DNA of 64,000 nucleotides from Zeaxanthinibacter enoshimensis (GTDB taxonomy: Bacteria; Bacteroidota; Bacteroidia; Flavobacteriales; Flavobacteriaceae). Shown piece after piece: positions 34,690-44,989 of the stretch. Numbering within the stretch: the first letter of the stretch is position 1; the number at the start of each line of letters is the position of its first letter. Where the stretch lies: assembly GCF_004362865.1 (NCBI RefSeq), contig NZ_SNYI01000001.1:1384105-1448104 (forward strand), read 5' to 3'. A program made the translations under genes and the position numbers. Under the pieces are notes generated by a model that was given only the letters and a program-made list of their open reading frames with translations, searched no databases and had not been told where the DNA came from.

Positions 34690-37305
34690 ATGAACTCTAA
34701 GGATATCCGTTCTACCTTTTTAAATTTTTTCCGGGACAAAAAACATAAGATCGTTCCATCGGCCCCGATGGTCATCAAGGACGATCCCACACTGATGTTT
34801 ACCAACGCCGGGATGAACCAGTTCAAGGAGTTTTTCCTGGGGATAAATACCCCTGCGGACAGGAGGGTGACGGATACGCAGAAATGCCTCAGGGTGAGTG
34901 GAAAGCACAACGACCTGGAAGAGGTGGGGAAGGATACCTACCACCACACCATGTTCGAGATGCTTGGCAACTGGAGCTTTGGGGATTACTTCAAGAAGGA
35001 AGCGATCGAGTGGGCCTGGGAATTACTGACCGAGGTGTACAAGATAGATAAGGACAGGCTCTATATCTCCGTGTTCGAAGGAAGCGACGATGACGATAAA
35101 CTTACCCTGGACCAGGAGGCTTTTGACCTGTGGAAAACTATTGTCCCCGAAGACCGTATCCTGATGGGGGATAAGAAGGACAATTTCTGGGAAATGGGAG
35201 ACCAGGGACCCTGCGGTCCTTGCTCGGAGATCCATGTGGATCTCAGGAGTGACGAAGAAAGACAGAAGGTGTCCGGGGCATCACTGGTGAACCAGGATCA
35301 CCCGCTGGTGGTAGAGATCTGGAACCTCGTATTTATACAGTACAACCGGAAAGCAGATGGCAGGCTGGAACCATTGCCCGAGAAACACGTGGACACCGGG
35401 ATGGGCTTTGAGCGTCTATGTATGGTGCTCCAGGGGAAACAATCCAACTACGATACGGATGTCTTTACTCCACTGATCGCCGAGATCAGTAAGATCACCA
35501 ACAAGACCTACGGGAAAGATGAGCAGGTAGATATCGCCATCAGGGTTATTGCAGACCACATCCGCGCGGTATCATTCGCCATTGCCGATGGGCAATTGCC
35601 CAGCAATACCGGTGCCGGGTACGTCATCCGCAGGATACTCCGCCGTGCCATCCGTTACGGCTTTACCTACCTGGATACCCAGGAGGCATTCATGTACAAA
35701 CTGGTAGGCAAACTTACCTCCCAGATGGGCGAGGCCTACCCCGAACTGAAAGAACAGGAACAGCTGGTGACCAACGTGGTAAAGGAAGAGGAACATGCCT
35801 TCCTCAGGACGCTGGAGCAAGGGTTGCAGTTGCTGGATAATATGATCGCCGGAATGAAGGGGAAGGTCATGGATGGCCGGAAAGCTTTTGAACTTTACGA
35901 TACCTTCGGTTTCCCCATCGACCTTACCGCGCTTATCCTGGAAGAAAAAGGGTATTCCCTCGATGCGGAAGGATTTGATGAAGCCATGCAGGAACAGAAG
36001 AGCAGGTCTAAGAAAGCTTCTGTAGTTACAAAAGGGGACTGGACCGTCCTCAGTGATGATAAGGAACAGGAATTTGTGGGGTACGATACCCTCGAGGCCG
36101 ACGTTAAGCTGGTAAAATACCGTAAACTGAGTTCCAAGAAGGAAGGAGACCATTACCAGATGGTCTTTAACCTGACCCCGTTCTATGCCGAAGGTGGAGG
36201 ACAGGTGGGGGACCAGGGGGTGCTGACAAGTGCTAAAGGTGATAAGATACGGATCGCCGATACCCGCAAAGAGAACAACGAGATCGTGCATATTGCCAGT
36301 GAACTGCCGGCAGACCTGCAAGCCACTTACCATGCCAGCGTAGACCTGCAGAAGCGCAGGCTGACGGCGAGGAACCATACCGCCACCCACTTGCTGCACC
36401 AGGCATTGCGAGAGGTGCTGGGTAGCCACGTGGAGCAGAAAGGCTCGGCAGTACACGCCAAAGGCCTGCGATTTGATTTCTCCCATTTCGCGAAAATGAC
36501 CGAAGAAGAGATCGCCCGAGTAGAAGCCTTTGTGAACGAAAGAATAGAGGAGCAACTGCCGTTAAAGGAGCAGCGTGCCATCCCTATGGAAAAGGCCCTG
36601 CAAGAAGGAGCCATAGCGCTTTTTGGTGAAAAATACGGGGATGCGGTAAGAACAGTGCGCTTCGGGGATTCCATGGAACTCTGTGGAGGTACCCACGTAC
36701 AGAACACGGCCGAGATTTGGCAGTTCAAGATCACCTCGGAAGGTGGTATCGCGGCAGGTATCCGGCGAATAGAGGCAATCACCTCCCAAGCCGTAAAAGA
36801 ATATTACAGGAAAACCGGCGAGGAGCTGCAGGCGGTCAAAGAAGCGCTTAAGAATGCCAAAGATCCTGTGAAGGCTGTAGTCTCCTTACAGGATGAGAAT
36901 TCGCGCCTGAAAAAAGAACTGGAAGGCCTGCAGAAGGATAAGGCCAAACAATTGCGATCCGAATTACTCGGGGAGCTGGCCGAGGTAAACGGCACCCATT
37001 TCCTGGCCCGTAAGGTGGACCTGGATGCGGGGGCGATCAAAGACCTGGCCTTCGAGATGGGTCAGCAGTATGACGACCTGTTTCTCCTGCTCGCTTCTGA
37101 GCAGAATGGGAAGGCAGTACTCTCCTGCTATATTTCCAAGCCACTGGTGGCGAGCAAAGAGCTGAATGCGGGTACTATTGTCCGGGAACTGGGTAAATAT
37201 ATCCAGGGTGGAGGAGGCGGGCAGCCTTTCTTTGCCACTGCCGGGGGGAAGAATCCCGATGGAATTGCTGAGGCCCTGGAAGCGGCTAAGCAGTATATAG
37301 ACTGA
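34690..37305 (+). CDS. alaS: Alanyl-tRNA synthetase
   Basis: The start at 34690 ([20 protein letters not shown]) is preferred because homologues begin there; the upstream in-frame ATG at 34585 would add 35 residues without similarity. The product of 871 residues has the class II catalytic core ([22 protein letters not shown]), the editing domain ([11 protein letters not shown] and CGGTH zinc ligands) and a C-terminal domain ending [14 protein letters not shown]. It charges tRNA-Ala. The GSCFA gene follows after one base. Confidence 0.97.
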   Translation: MNSKDIRSTFLNFFRDKKHKIVPSAPMVIKDDPTLMFTNAGMNQFKEFFLGINTPADRRVTDTQKCLRVSGKHNDLEEVGKDTYHHTMFEMLGNWSFGDYFKKEAIEWAWELLTEVYKIDKDRLYISVFEGSDDDDKLTLDQEAFDLWKTIVPEDRILMGDKKDNFWEMGDQGPCGPCSEIHVDLRSDEERQKVSGASLVNQDHPLVVEIWNLVFIQYNRKADGRLEPLPEKHVDTGMGFERLCMVLQGKQSNYDTDVFTPLIAEISKITNKTYGKDEQVDIAIRVIADHIRAVSFAIADGQLPSNTGAGYVIRRILRRAIRYGFTYLDTQEAFMYKLVGKLTSQMGEAYPELKEQEQLVTNVVKEEEHAFLRTLEQGLQLLDNMIAGMKGKVMDGRKAFELYDTFGFPIDLTALILEEKGYSLDAEGFDEAMQEQKSRSKKASVVTKGDWTVLSDDKEQEFVGYDTLEADVKLVKYRKLSSKKEGDHYQMVFNLTPFYAEGGGQVGDQGVLTSAKGDKIRIADTRKENNEIVHIASELPADLQATYHASVDLQKRRLTARNHTATHLLHQALREVLGSHVEQKGSAVHAKGLRFDFSHFAKMTEEEIARVEAFVNERIEEQLPLKEQRAIPMEKALQEGAIALFGEKYGDAVRTVRFGDSMELCGGTHVQNTAEIWQFKITSEGGIAAGIRRIEAITSQAVKEYYRKTGEELQAVKEALKNAKDPVKAVVSLQDENSRLKKELEGLQKDKAKQLRSELLGELAEVNGTHFLARKVDLDAGAIKDLAFEMGQQYDDLFLLLASEQNGKAVLSCYISKPLVASKELNAGTIVRELGKYIQGGGGGQPFFATAGGKNPDGIAEALEAAKQYID

Positions 37306-37306
37306 T

Positions 37307-38242
37307 ATGGAACTTCTTACCAGGGTACCGATAAGCAATTCGGCCCATCCTATAGATTACAGCTCAAAGGTACTGGTCCTCGGATCCTGTTTTGCCGAGC
37401 ATATAGGGGGTAAACTCGGGTATTACCAATTCCGGTCCCTGCTGAACCCGTTTGGTATCATCTACCAGCCCCAGGCCATTTACGAAATTGTCAGGCGATC
37501 CCTGGAGAAGGATCATTTCACCGGGGATGATCTTTTTTTTCTTAACGAACGCTGGCATTGTTTCGCGGTGCATTCAGACCTCAGTCATACCGACAAGGAT
37601 ACGCTGTTGCGCAACCTGAACGGTGCCCTGGACGAGACAGCCGCCTACATAAAGAAAGCCACGCATTTACTGATCACCCTTGGCACGGCATGGGTCTACC
37701 GCTATAAAAGAACGGGGAAACTGGTAGCGAACTGCCATAAGGTGCCTCAGCGCGAATTCCGGAAAGAACTATTGACTCAGCCCGTGATCGCTGGTTACCT
37801 GGAGCAACTGGCCCAACTGGTGCGCAAGGTGAATCCGGGGTTGCAAATCGTATACACGGTTTCCCCTGTAAGGCACCTCAGGGACGGGTTCACCGAGAAC
37901 CAACGCAGTAAAGCTCATTTGATCGCTGCGGTACATACCTTGAAAGGAGCGACTTACTTCCCTTCTTATGAACTGATGATGGATGAATTGAGGGATTACC
38001 GTTTCTACGGGCCTGATATGGTACATCCCAACGAGATCGCGATCAATTACATCTGGGAACGTTTTAAAGCCTCATCAGTTGCTGCCGGGGCTTACCCCGT
38101 AATGGAGCAGGTAGAAGCCGTCCGGAGAGGAAAGGCACACAGACCGTATAATCCCAATTCCCAGGCACATCGCAGTTTCCTGCAATCCCTGGAACAGAAG
38201 ATTACCGATCTTAAGAGATCATATCCCTTTATGGAATTCTAG
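37307..38242 (+). CDS. GSCFA domain protein
   Basis: The protein has 311 residues and carries the name-giving motif GSCFAEHIG near residue 28. Other conserved stretches are LLNPFGIIYQP and TLGTAWVY, and VSPVRHLRDG in the middle. The family has an SGNH/GDSL-like hydrolase fold, with the serine in GSCFA, and is common in Bacteroidetes; its substrate is not established. The gene follows alaS after a single base, so they are probably co-transcribed. Confidence 0.92.
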   Translation: MELLTRVPISNSAHPIDYSSKVLVLGSCFAEHIGGKLGYYQFRSLLNPFGIIYQPQAIYEIVRRSLEKDHFTGDDLFFLNERWHCFAVHSDLSHTDKDTLLRNLNGALDETAAYIKKATHLLITLGTAWVYRYKRTGKLVANCHKVPQREFRKELLTQPVIAGYLEQLAQLVRKVNPGLQIVYTVSPVRHLRDGFTENQRSKAHLIAAVHTLKGATYFPSYELMMDELRDYRFYGPDMVHPNEIAINYIWERFKASSVAAGAYPVMEQVEAVRRGKAHRPYNPNSQAHRSFLQSLEQKITDLKRSYPFMEF

Positions 38243-38266
38243 ATCATTATGGCAGATTCCCTGTGC

Positions 38267-40018
38267 TCAGGGGACCAGGGTCTGGTCTACCAATGCCAGG
38301 CCGTCATCGATCAGGTGCCCCAGGTGGGGATTCTCTTCCTTGACCCGGTTCAGGTGTGCTGCAATTTCCTGCGCAAACTCGTGGTTGTTGCTCTCAACGG
38401 CCAGTTCGTATAGTTCCACAGACAGTAACCAGTCGTTAGGATAGTGCTTAACTATTTCCTTGAAAACCTTATTCCTTGATACTGTAGTGTTCTTCCCTTC
38501 CCGGAAATGACGGATCTGCTCGTAGAAGGATGCGAGCCTCTTGCGTTCGGGGGAACGGTTGTCCTTAGGCGGGGTCTGGGAGATCTCGTGGGTGATGAGA
38601 TCAAAACTCTGCAGGTCTGCCGGACCGTTGTAAGCAGAAATGATTCGCTCTCCAACTGCCATGCTGTACAGGTTTTCATTAGAAGCGAAGATCACTTTGT
38701 CTTCGTGGGTAACCTTACAATTTCGGAAGGTGATCAGGATGATCTCACCCTTCAGGTTCCTGGTGCCTGTCACGATCTCACCCTCAATGGTCACTCCTCC
38801 TTCGAATTCGAGATTCACCGTCTCTCCTTCGTATATATTATAGGCTTTCAGGTCTACCGGGCTCATATCTTCTATGGGCAGGTTGATCCCTTTTAATTTG
38901 CCGATGGGGGTTCCGAATCCGGTACTGTGATGACGGGTACTGTGCCCCACCAGTTCGCGATCCCGGAATGCCAGTGCGGCAGGACCCACGGCTTGTACAT
39001 ATACCGGCTTTCCTTCATGGGCGATCACCTCCTTGAATACCCCGGATATCTGTAACCCGGTACTTAGTTCAATGGTGCCCAGGGCATCGGAATGGATGAG
39101 CTTCTCAACGCCTTCCAGTCCGCCTTTCCTGAGGGCCATGGTATTGGCAAATTCCTCCAGCACCTGGCTGAGGTACGCAAAGTCGGGCGTTACGAACAAC
39201 TGTGGCTGGGGTTTGGTAATATCGAACGATGTCTGTGCGGCTTCGATGGAATAGGGGATCTTTTTCACCTTATCAGTCATGCACCAAGCGCTTTCACCGA
39301 TAGAGGAGAGTAATCCTGCGCCATAGATCTTAGGCTGATCCAGGCTGCCGATCAGGCCGTATTCTACGGTCCACCAGTGGAGGTTACGGATAAGGGCCAT
39401 TTCGCTGGGTTCGCCCATATTCTCCTGCAGGTATTCTATATGTTTCTCGGCTTTTTCTATTTCGTCCTCGGGGGTGTCTTCAGCCTCCTTGATGATGGAT
39501 AAATGGCGGACAGCCTCGTAGAGTTCATAATCCCTTGCACTGGAGATGGCCTTACTGCCTATTTCCCCGAAACGCCTGAGGTATTCCGAGTACTCCGGGT
39601 TTGCAATGATAGGGGCATGCCCGGCTCCTTCGTGGATAATGTCCGGGGCAGGGGTGTATTCTATGTGGTTGAGCTGCCTGATATCCGAGGCAATCACCAG
39701 CACGTTGTAAGCCTGGAATTCCATGAAGGCCGAGGGCGGTATAAAGCCATCTACTGCAACGGCAGCCCAGCCTATTTCCTTCAGGATACGGTTCATCCCG
39801 TACATATTGGGAATATGATCAATGCTGATACCAGTTTTCTTCAGGCCTTCGAGATACGAGGAATGAGCAACCTTGCTGAGGTAGTCCACGTTCTTACGCA
39901 TAACATACCGCCAGACCGCCTGGTCTATAGCTGTATAGGAATCGTAATGCTGTGGCTTTATATATTGCTTTAAATGCTTGGGTAACTTGTCCAGTATAGG
40001 ATTACTCTCGTAAGACAT
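38267..40018 (-). CDS. Aromatic amino acid hydroxylase (phenylalanine 4-monooxygenase-like) with long C-terminal extension
   Basis: The protein has 583 residues. The catalytic domain occupies about the first 330 residues: HEGAGH supplies iron ligands H129 and H134 and E219 in WTVEYGL is the third, with NMYGMNRIL and IPPSAFMEFQAY before them. It is expected to hydroxylate phenylalanine to tyrosine with tetrahydropterin and oxygen. Typical bacterial enzymes have about 270-300 residues; here the last 250 residues form a separate region with no family I recognise. The neighbour genes do not suggest a tyrosine-degradation operon. Confidence 0.88.
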   Translation of the reverse strand: MSYESNPILDKLPKHLKQYIKPQHYDSYTAIDQAVWRYVMRKNVDYLSKVAHSSYLEGLKKTGISIDHIPNMYGMNRILKEIGWAAVAVDGFIPPSAFMEFQAYNVLVIASDIRQLNHIEYTPAPDIIHEGAGHAPIIANPEYSEYLRRFGEIGSKAISSARDYELYEAVRHLSIIKEAEDTPEDEIEKAEKHIEYLQENMGEPSEMALIRNLHWWTVEYGLIGSLDQPKIYGAGLLSSIGESAWCMTDKVKKIPYSIEAAQTSFDITKPQPQLFVTPDFAYLSQVLEEFANTMALRKGGLEGVEKLIHSDALGTIELSTGLQISGVFKEVIAHEGKPVYVQAVGPAALAFRDRELVGHSTRHHSTGFGTPIGKLKGINLPIEDMSPVDLKAYNIYEGETVNLEFEGGVTIEGEIVTGTRNLKGEIILITFRNCKVTHEDKVIFASNENLYSMAVGERIISAYNGPADLQSFDLITHEISQTPPKDNRSPERKRLASFYEQIRHFREGKNTTVSRNKVFKEIVKHYPNDWLLSVELYELAVESNNHEFAQEIAAHLNRVKEENPHLGHLIDDGLALVDQTLVP

Positions 40019-40046
40019 TCGTTCAAAATTTTCTACCGTAAATATA

Positions 40047-40071
40047 CAAAAAACCGCCCGAAAAGGGCGGT
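40047..40071 (-). terminator. Terminator after the DUF4136 lipoprotein gene
   Basis: On the minus strand ACCGCCC, a CTTTTC-type loop and GGGCGGT form a 7-base stem followed by TTTTTT. It lies seven bases after the gene. Confidence 0.85.
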
Positions 40072-40077
40072 CGAAGT

Positions 40078-40665
40078 TTATTTGGCACCTGCCCTGTTTG
40101 GCGGGTACTCAGCCAGTATTTCACGTACGAATTCTTTGATCCGTGCTTCTTTCTTTTCAATATTTCCTGAATAGTTCAGGGAACCTGCACCGCGGCCCTG
40201 CCATACCAGGTCTTTGGTCCTGGCATCGATCAGGTCTATAAAGAGAGAACCTTCTGTCGTGGTGGAAACGTTATAGCCTCCCCAGCCCGGCCATCCGAAG
40301 CCATAAGGGTTCCAGGCGTTCCAGCCCCAACCCCAGCCCCAACCCCAGCCCCAGCCTGCGCCAAAGCGGTTGTTGTAGACATCTACCCGTTCTTTTTCCC
40401 GGGTGAAAATGCTTACCAGGAGATCGGGATCCTGGGATTTGACAAACCCGCGGGAATCCATCTCGGCTTCAATCGCCCTGAGAATACGCTTCTTATCAAG
40501 GTCGGAGATCTCTGCCTGGTCTATCCCTGTTTTATAAAAGGCATAACTTTTGTAAGTATTAAAATCGGCCCGGGTATCGTAATCGGTAGCGACACGAACC
40601 GAGACACATGCGCTGGCCACAAGTAATAGCAGTACCGGTAGCCCAAGTAGTTTGAATCTTTTCAT
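40078..40665 (-). CDS. DUF4136 family lipoprotein
   Basis: The protein has 195 residues. The N-terminus ends in a lipobox (LLLVASAC), so it is lipidated and envelope-located. The DUF4136 core shows DYDTRADFNTYKSYAFY and SLFIDLIDARTKDLVWQGRGAG. A low-complexity segment of alternating glycine and tryptophan (GWGWGWGWGW) sits in the middle. The function is unknown. Confidence 0.92.
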   Translation of the reverse strand: MKRFKLLGLPVLLLLVASACVSVRVATDYDTRADFNTYKSYAFYKTGIDQAEISDLDKKRILRAIEAEMDSRGFVKSQDPDLLVSIFTREKERVDVYNNRFGAGWGWGWGWGWGWNAWNPYGFGWPGWGGYNVSTTTEGSLFIDLIDARTKDLVWQGRGAGSLNYSGNIEKKEARIKEFVREILAEYPPNRAGAK

Positions 40666-40727
40666 AGTATTTTTTTTAGAACAACGTAATTGAAAAAGTC
40701 ACAAATACCATGCCGAAAGCCCCAGTT

Positions 40728-40886
40728 TCAGTAACTGTTGGTTTTAGCGTCATAGCCATAAGGACAGTGCCTGCAGCCGCTTTCACAACAATAGCCTCTC
40801 TTGAGAAGATACTGTGCAGTGAAAACCCTGTATCCTTCCTTGGTCAGGTAGTAATCTCCTTCCTCGGCAGGAATAAATTTCTTCAT
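40728..40886 (-). CDS. DUF5522 family small cysteine-rich protein
   Basis: A 52-residue protein read directly on the minus strand. EEGDYYLTKEGYRVFTAQY is followed by LKRGYCCESGCRHCPYGY, the signature of the DUF5522 family. The five closely spaced cysteines and the HCPYG motif suggest a metal or iron-sulfur site. The function is unknown. Confidence 0.9.
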   Translation of the reverse strand: MKKFIPAEEGDYYLTKEGYRVFTAQYLLKRGYCCESGCRHCPYGYDAKTNSY

Positions 40887-41066
40887 GGGGGATCCGTTTT
40901 GTTTTTACAAAATTAATGAATTAATAATTTGAAGATACGTGTCCCAATTAGCGTGAAGGTAGGTCAGAATTAACGATTTAACGTAATTTTTTGCTCTAAA
41001 ACACGGATATGCAGTGGTTTTGGAATTATACCTGTAACTTTAGTTTTATAAAATAAGACTCCGTTT

Positions 41067-41390
41067 ATGATAGTGGTTTTCCGCCCAATCTTTCTTAAGA
41101 ATTATGTTGGCCTGTCCTTATGGCCACTGATCATCCTCAAGGCCGATGCCTTGCGGAAAGATGCGGTGCTGATCAACCATGAAAGGATCCACCTGAGACA
41201 GCAGCAGGAATTACTGATTCTTCCCTTCTATATTTTATACTTCACTGAATGGCTGGTCAGGATGCTCATATACAGGGATGCATACAAAGCCTATAAGAAC
41301 CTGAGTTTTGAAAGGGAAGCATACGAACAGGAAAGCAAGCTGGACTACCTTCAGAACCGTAAACCCTTCGCATTTATTAAATATCTTTGA
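41067..41390 (+). CDS. Small conserved protein with HExxH motif
   Basis: The protein has 107 residues. It carries INHERIHLRQQQEL at about residues 36-49, a HExxH zinc-site pattern of the type seen in M56/BlaR1-like peptidases, and FEREAYEQE some 40 residues later, where a third metal ligand could lie. Between them is a hydrophobic helix (LLILPFYILYFTEWLVRML). I recall similar short proteins in flavobacteria; whether it is an active peptidase is not known. It starts the run to hemL. Confidence 0.75.
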   Translation: MIVVFRPIFLKNYVGLSLWPLIILKADALRKDAVLINHERIHLRQQQELLILPFYILYFTEWLVRMLIYRDAYKAYKNLSFEREAYEQESKLDYLQNRKPFAFIKYL

Positions 41391-41394
41391 GGCC

Positions 41395-42318
41395 ATGAGC
41401 CTTAACCTTCCTATCCAGGTCACTACACAACGGGTAGAACTTCCTGTATTGGCGGATGCCGGGGTGATCCTCGATATCCGGAGGGAAGATCTGATCCATC
41501 CCATTATCTCCGGCAATAAATACCGCAAATTAAAATACAACCTGCTGGAGGCGAGGAGCAGGGGATGTGATACCCTCCTGACCTTCGGCGGAGCCTATTC
41601 TAACCATATTGCCGCTACGGCACGGGTGGGCAAAGAACAGAACTTCAAAACGGTGGGGGTCATCAGGGGTGAGGAACTTGCCGGGCAGGAAGCCCTTAAT
41701 CCTACACTTTCAATAGCATCCGGGAACGGGATGACCCTGCACTTCATTAGCAGGAAGGAATACCGACAGAAGGACGAACCCGGATTCCTGGCATCCTTAC
41801 AACAACACTTTGGGGATTTTTACATGCTTCCCGAAGGGGGAACGAATATCCTGGCCGTAAAGGGTTGTGAAGAAATACTGGCAGGATCTGACCGGGAATA
41901 CAATTATATCTGCTGCAGTGCCGGGACAGGAGGTACCCTCGCAGGACTGATCAACAGTGCACATAAACACCAGCAGGTCATAGGCTTTCCCGCACTTAAA
42001 GGTTCTTTTTTGAAGAAAGATATTTGTAACTTTGCCCGGAATCAAAACTGGTCCCTGGAAGAAAATTACCACTTTGGCGGGTATGCTAAAGTAACTGAAG
42101 AGCTTATCCATTTTATCAATGACTTCAGGGAAAAGACAGGAATTCCGTTAGACCCGGTTTATACCGGGAAAATGATATACGGAATTCTCGACAAGGCCAG
42201 GCGGGGGCATTTCTCCCCGGGCAGCAGGATACTGGCCATACATACAGGAGGATTGCAGGGAATTGCAGGGATGAATGAAAAATTGATGAAAAAGAATCTA
42301 CCAACACTATGCCTATAA
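41395..42318 (+). CDS. ACC deaminase / D-cysteine desulfhydrase-like PLP enzyme
   Basis: The start at 41395 (MSLNLPIQ) is preferred; the ATG at 41308 lies in the upstream gene. The protein of 307 residues shows REDLIHPIISGNKYRKLKYNL, with the PLP-binding lysine in the GNKYRK segment, then TFGGAYSNHIAAT and later CCSAGTGGTLAGL for phosphate binding. The fold-type II family includes 1-aminocyclopropane-1-carboxylate deaminase and D-cysteine desulfhydrase; the exact substrate cannot be told. It overlaps the glucosaminidase gene by ten bases. Confidence 0.88.
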   Translation: MSLNLPIQVTTQRVELPVLADAGVILDIRREDLIHPIISGNKYRKLKYNLLEARSRGCDTLLTFGGAYSNHIAATARVGKEQNFKTVGVIRGEELAGQEALNPTLSIASGNGMTLHFISRKEYRQKDEPGFLASLQQHFGDFYMLPEGGTNILAVKGCEEILAGSDREYNYICCSAGTGGTLAGLINSAHKHQQVIGFPALKGSFLKKDICNFARNQNWSLEENYHFGGYAKVTEELIHFINDFREKTGIPLDPVYTGKMIYGILDKARRGHFSPGSRILAIHTGGLQGIAGMNEKLMKKNLPTLCL

Positions 42319-43148
42319 GATCATTGGTGACAGCCGTGGTTTTACTTGTCTTTTTGGCCGGCTGTGGCAGCAAAAAGCGTACGACCTATAAGAAACCCGA
42401 AAGGACTGTCGTGGAGCATACCAGGGCTGAGAATACCCCTCCCGGGGAGAAGGATATATACCCTATGCCGGAGGATGATGGTAAGTTTGTGACCATACAG
42501 ATTACCGATATACAGGATTATATAGACACTTTCTCCGAGATTGCACAGTTCGAGATGAAAGCCTACGGGATCCCGGCCAGTATTACCCTGGCCCAAGGAA
42601 TTTTGGAAAGTGGTTATGGACAGGGAGAACTCACCCGTAAAACGAATAACCATTTCGGGATTAAATGCCATACCGGCTGGAACGGGGCCTATGAGTCGCA
42701 TGATGACGATGAGAAAGGAGAGTGTTTCCGGAAATACAACCATCCTATGTATTCCTTCAGGGATCACAGTATATTCCTGTCAACCCGTGCCCGCTACGCT
42801 TCCCTGTTCGACCTTCGGCGGGATGACTATAAAGGATGGGCTCACGGACTTCGGGCCGCTGGTTACGCTACAGACAGGCGCTATCCCCAGAAACTGATCG
42901 ACTTCATTGAAAGATACCAGTTGTACAAGTATGACCGGGAGGTGTTGCAGGAAGGGTATAGTGTAAAGCGCGAGCCAAAGGCCGTATTCTACACCCAGCA
43001 CACCGTGCAGAAAGGAGATACCCTGTACTCGCTTTCCAGGAAATATTTTATATCGGTTCTAGACCTGATGGAACTTAACAACCTGAAGGATCACAACCTG
43101 GCTATTGGACAGGTACTCAAGATCCGGACTGAAAACAGCAGACAGTAA
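42309..43148 (+). CDS. Lipoprotein peptidoglycan glucosaminidase with LysM domain
   Basis: The protein has 279 residues. The N-terminus carries a lipobox (VLLVFLAGC). Residues of about 75-215 form a glucosaminidase domain ([20 protein letters not shown], then NNHFGIKCH and [10 protein letters not shown]). Residues of about 232-276 are a LysM peptidoglycan-binding domain ([25 protein letters not shown]). It is predicted to cut N-acetylglucosamine bonds in peptidoglycan from the outer envelope side. It sits between the PLP enzyme and hemL in one transcript-like run. Confidence 0.92.
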   Translation: MPIRSLVTAVVLLVFLAGCGSKKRTTYKKPERTVVEHTRAENTPPGEKDIYPMPEDDGKFVTIQITDIQDYIDTFSEIAQFEMKAYGIPASITLAQGILESGYGQGELTRKTNNHFGIKCHTGWNGAYESHDDDEKGECFRKYNHPMYSFRDHSIFLSTRARYASLFDLRRDDYKGWAHGLRAAGYATDRRYPQKLIDFIERYQLYKYDREVLQEGYSVKREPKAVFYTQHTVQKGDTLYSLSRKYFISVLDLMELNNLKDHNLAIGQVLKIRTENSRQ

Positions 43149-43149
43149 T

Positions 43150-44436
43150 ATGAGATACCAAAGAAGCAGTGCGCTCTTTAAAGAGGCACAGCAGTATATA
43201 CCCGGTGGTGTGAATTCACCGGTAAGAGCATTTAAGGCAGTTGGCGGAACCCCGGTCTTTGTGAAAGAGGCCAAAGGGGCTTATTTCTATGACGAAGATG
43301 GGAATGAGTATATTGATTTTATCGCTTCCTGGGGGCCACTTATCCTTGGCCATGCCTACCAACCTGTCCTTGATGCCGTGATCGAGAGTGCTAAAAAAGG
43401 TACTTCCTTCGGGATGCCGACAGAACTGGAAACCAGGATCGCAAAACTTGCGGTCTCCATGGTTCCGGGGATAGATAAGATCCGTTTTGTAAACAGTGGG
43501 ACAGAAGCATGTATGAGTGCTGTCCGCCTTGCCCGGGGTTTTACAAAGAGAGAGAAGATCATAAAGTTTGCAGGCTGTTACCACGGCCATGCTGATGCTT
43601 TCCTTATACAGGCGGGGAGTGGTGCGGTAACCTTTGGTACACCTAACAGTCCCGGGGTCACCCAGGGGACTGCCAAAGACACCCTGTTAGCCGCTTATAA
43701 CAACCTGGACCAGGTTAAGCAGCTGGTGGATGCAAACCCGGGCGAGATTGCAGCGATCATCCTGGAGCCGGTGGCCGGGAATATGGGTTGTATCCCTCCC
43801 AAAGAGGATTTTATCCAGGGCCTTCGCACCCTCTGTGACAAGGAGGGGATACTGCTGATATTTGACGAGGTGATGACGGGATTCCGTCTTGCTAAAGGTG
43901 GTGCCCAGGAAGTACTTGGTGTTCGGGCAGACATCGCGACCTTCGGGAAGGTCATCGGGGGCGGGCTGCCGGTAGGTGCCTTTGCCGCCAGGGAAGAGAT
44001 CATGAGTCACCTTGCGCCGGAAGGACCGGTATACCAGGCCGGGACCTTAAGTGGGAACCCATTGGCGATGAGTGCAGGTTATGCTATGCTCACAGCCTTG
44101 AACGACAACCCCGGAATATTTGATAGCCTTGAAAAGAAAACTGCTTATCTCCACGAAGGAATGATCCCTGTTCTTGAGCAGAAGGGAATACCTTACCAGG
44201 TTAACCGCTTTGGTTCTATGATCTCCCTGCATTTTTCTGAACAGGAAGTGACCGATTTTGCCAGTTCGGCGGCAGGTGATCACGACATGTTCAATAAATA
44301 TTTTCACGGCATGCTGGATAGGGGAGTTTATCTTCCACCCAGTGCCTTTGAAAGCTATTTTCTTAATGATGCACTAACTATGGATGACATGGACCGGGTG
44401 CTCACGGCATTTTCAGAGACTATAAAGAGTCTCTAG
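43150..44436 (+). CDS. hemL: Glutamate-1-semialdehyde 2,1-aminomutase
   Basis: The start at 43150 ([20 protein letters not shown]) fits homologues; the ATG at 43105 lies inside the previous gene. The product of 428 residues has [25 protein letters not shown] and the PLP lysine K267 in [10 protein letters not shown]. The enzyme converts glutamate-1-semialdehyde to 5-aminolevulinate for haem synthesis. It is the last gene of its run and is followed by a strong hairpin. Confidence 0.97.
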   Translation: MRYQRSSALFKEAQQYIPGGVNSPVRAFKAVGGTPVFVKEAKGAYFYDEDGNEYIDFIASWGPLILGHAYQPVLDAVIESAKKGTSFGMPTELETRIAKLAVSMVPGIDKIRFVNSGTEACMSAVRLARGFTKREKIIKFAGCYHGHADAFLIQAGSGAVTFGTPNSPGVTQGTAKDTLLAAYNNLDQVKQLVDANPGEIAAIILEPVAGNMGCIPPKEDFIQGLRTLCDKEGILLIFDEVMTGFRLAKGGAQEVLGVRADIATFGKVIGGGLPVGAFAAREEIMSHLAPEGPVYQAGTLSGNPLAMSAGYAMLTALNDNPGIFDSLEKKTAYLHEGMIPVLEQKGIPYQVNRFGSMISLHFSEQEVTDFASSAAGDHDMFNKYFHGMLDRGVYLPPSAFESYFLNDALTMDDMDRVLTAFSETIKSL

Positions 44437-44464
44437 GAGTCAAACCTCTTTTACCTATAAATAA

Positions 44465-44491
44465 CAAGGGCGCGGAATTTCCGCGCCCTTG
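44465..44491. terminator. Bidirectional terminator between hemL and a small minus-strand gene
   Basis: CAAGGGCGCGGAA and TTCCGCGCCCTTG form a 13-base near-perfect stem with almost no loop. The sequence serves both convergent genes; the T-run is weak on both sides. Confidence 0.75.
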
Positions 44492-44521
44492 CCTTTAAGA
44501 ACCAAATTGGAGTTCCTTAAA

Positions 44522-44698
44522 TCATTGTACAAATTCCAGTTGGACTACTGCCTCTGGTGTGAGTTCTTTAGATTTACCATCTTTTACCGCATCCACAACA
44601 ACGTCTTCCCGAGTAGGTTCAGGAGATGTCAGTTCATAGATGCCAATGGCTGCTAAAAAGCAAACAAAGTAGAGCAGGCTTTTGATTTTGTAGGACAT
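44522..44698 (-). CDS. Small membrane protein (58 residues)
   Basis: Read directly on the minus strand. The protein begins MSYKIKSLLYFVCFLAAIGIY, a single hydrophobic segment, and ends in an acidic tail (PEAVVQLEFVQ). No family is recognised. A good ATG and stop, and a terminator just downstream, support it as a gene. Confidence 0.6.
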   Translation of the reverse strand: MSYKIKSLLYFVCFLAAIGIYELTSPEPTREDVVVDAVKDGKSKELTPEAVVQLEFVQ

Positions 44699-44989
44699 AA
44701 TTTGGGGTTTTAATATAACTAAGATAGGCTCTTAAGTCACATACCCTGGCAGGATGTTGTGAACTCCGGGTATTTTGCTGTCAATTCCCGTAAAGTTGTG
44801 GTGAAAGTCGAAGCAGTAATTTTCCGGTGGTCCAGGAGTTGCAATTCATCGGTAAAATCGGCTGTTCCGAGGTGTTATGTGTTGATACTAGAGTACTTAG
44901 GTTGTTAAACTAAACCTAAAATTGTAACAATCCTGTTTCTTTCCAGTCTTATTAAATATAAAAACCATTCATCATTAAACAATCAAAAA

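Noticed and set aside
35572..36555. Long minus-strand open frame within alaS
   Set aside because: It is a shadow frame; the plus strand encodes the conserved alanyl-tRNA synthetase.
40710..40916. Plus-strand open frame of 68 codons
   Set aside because: It lies antisense to the DUF5522 gene, whose sequence is clearly conserved.
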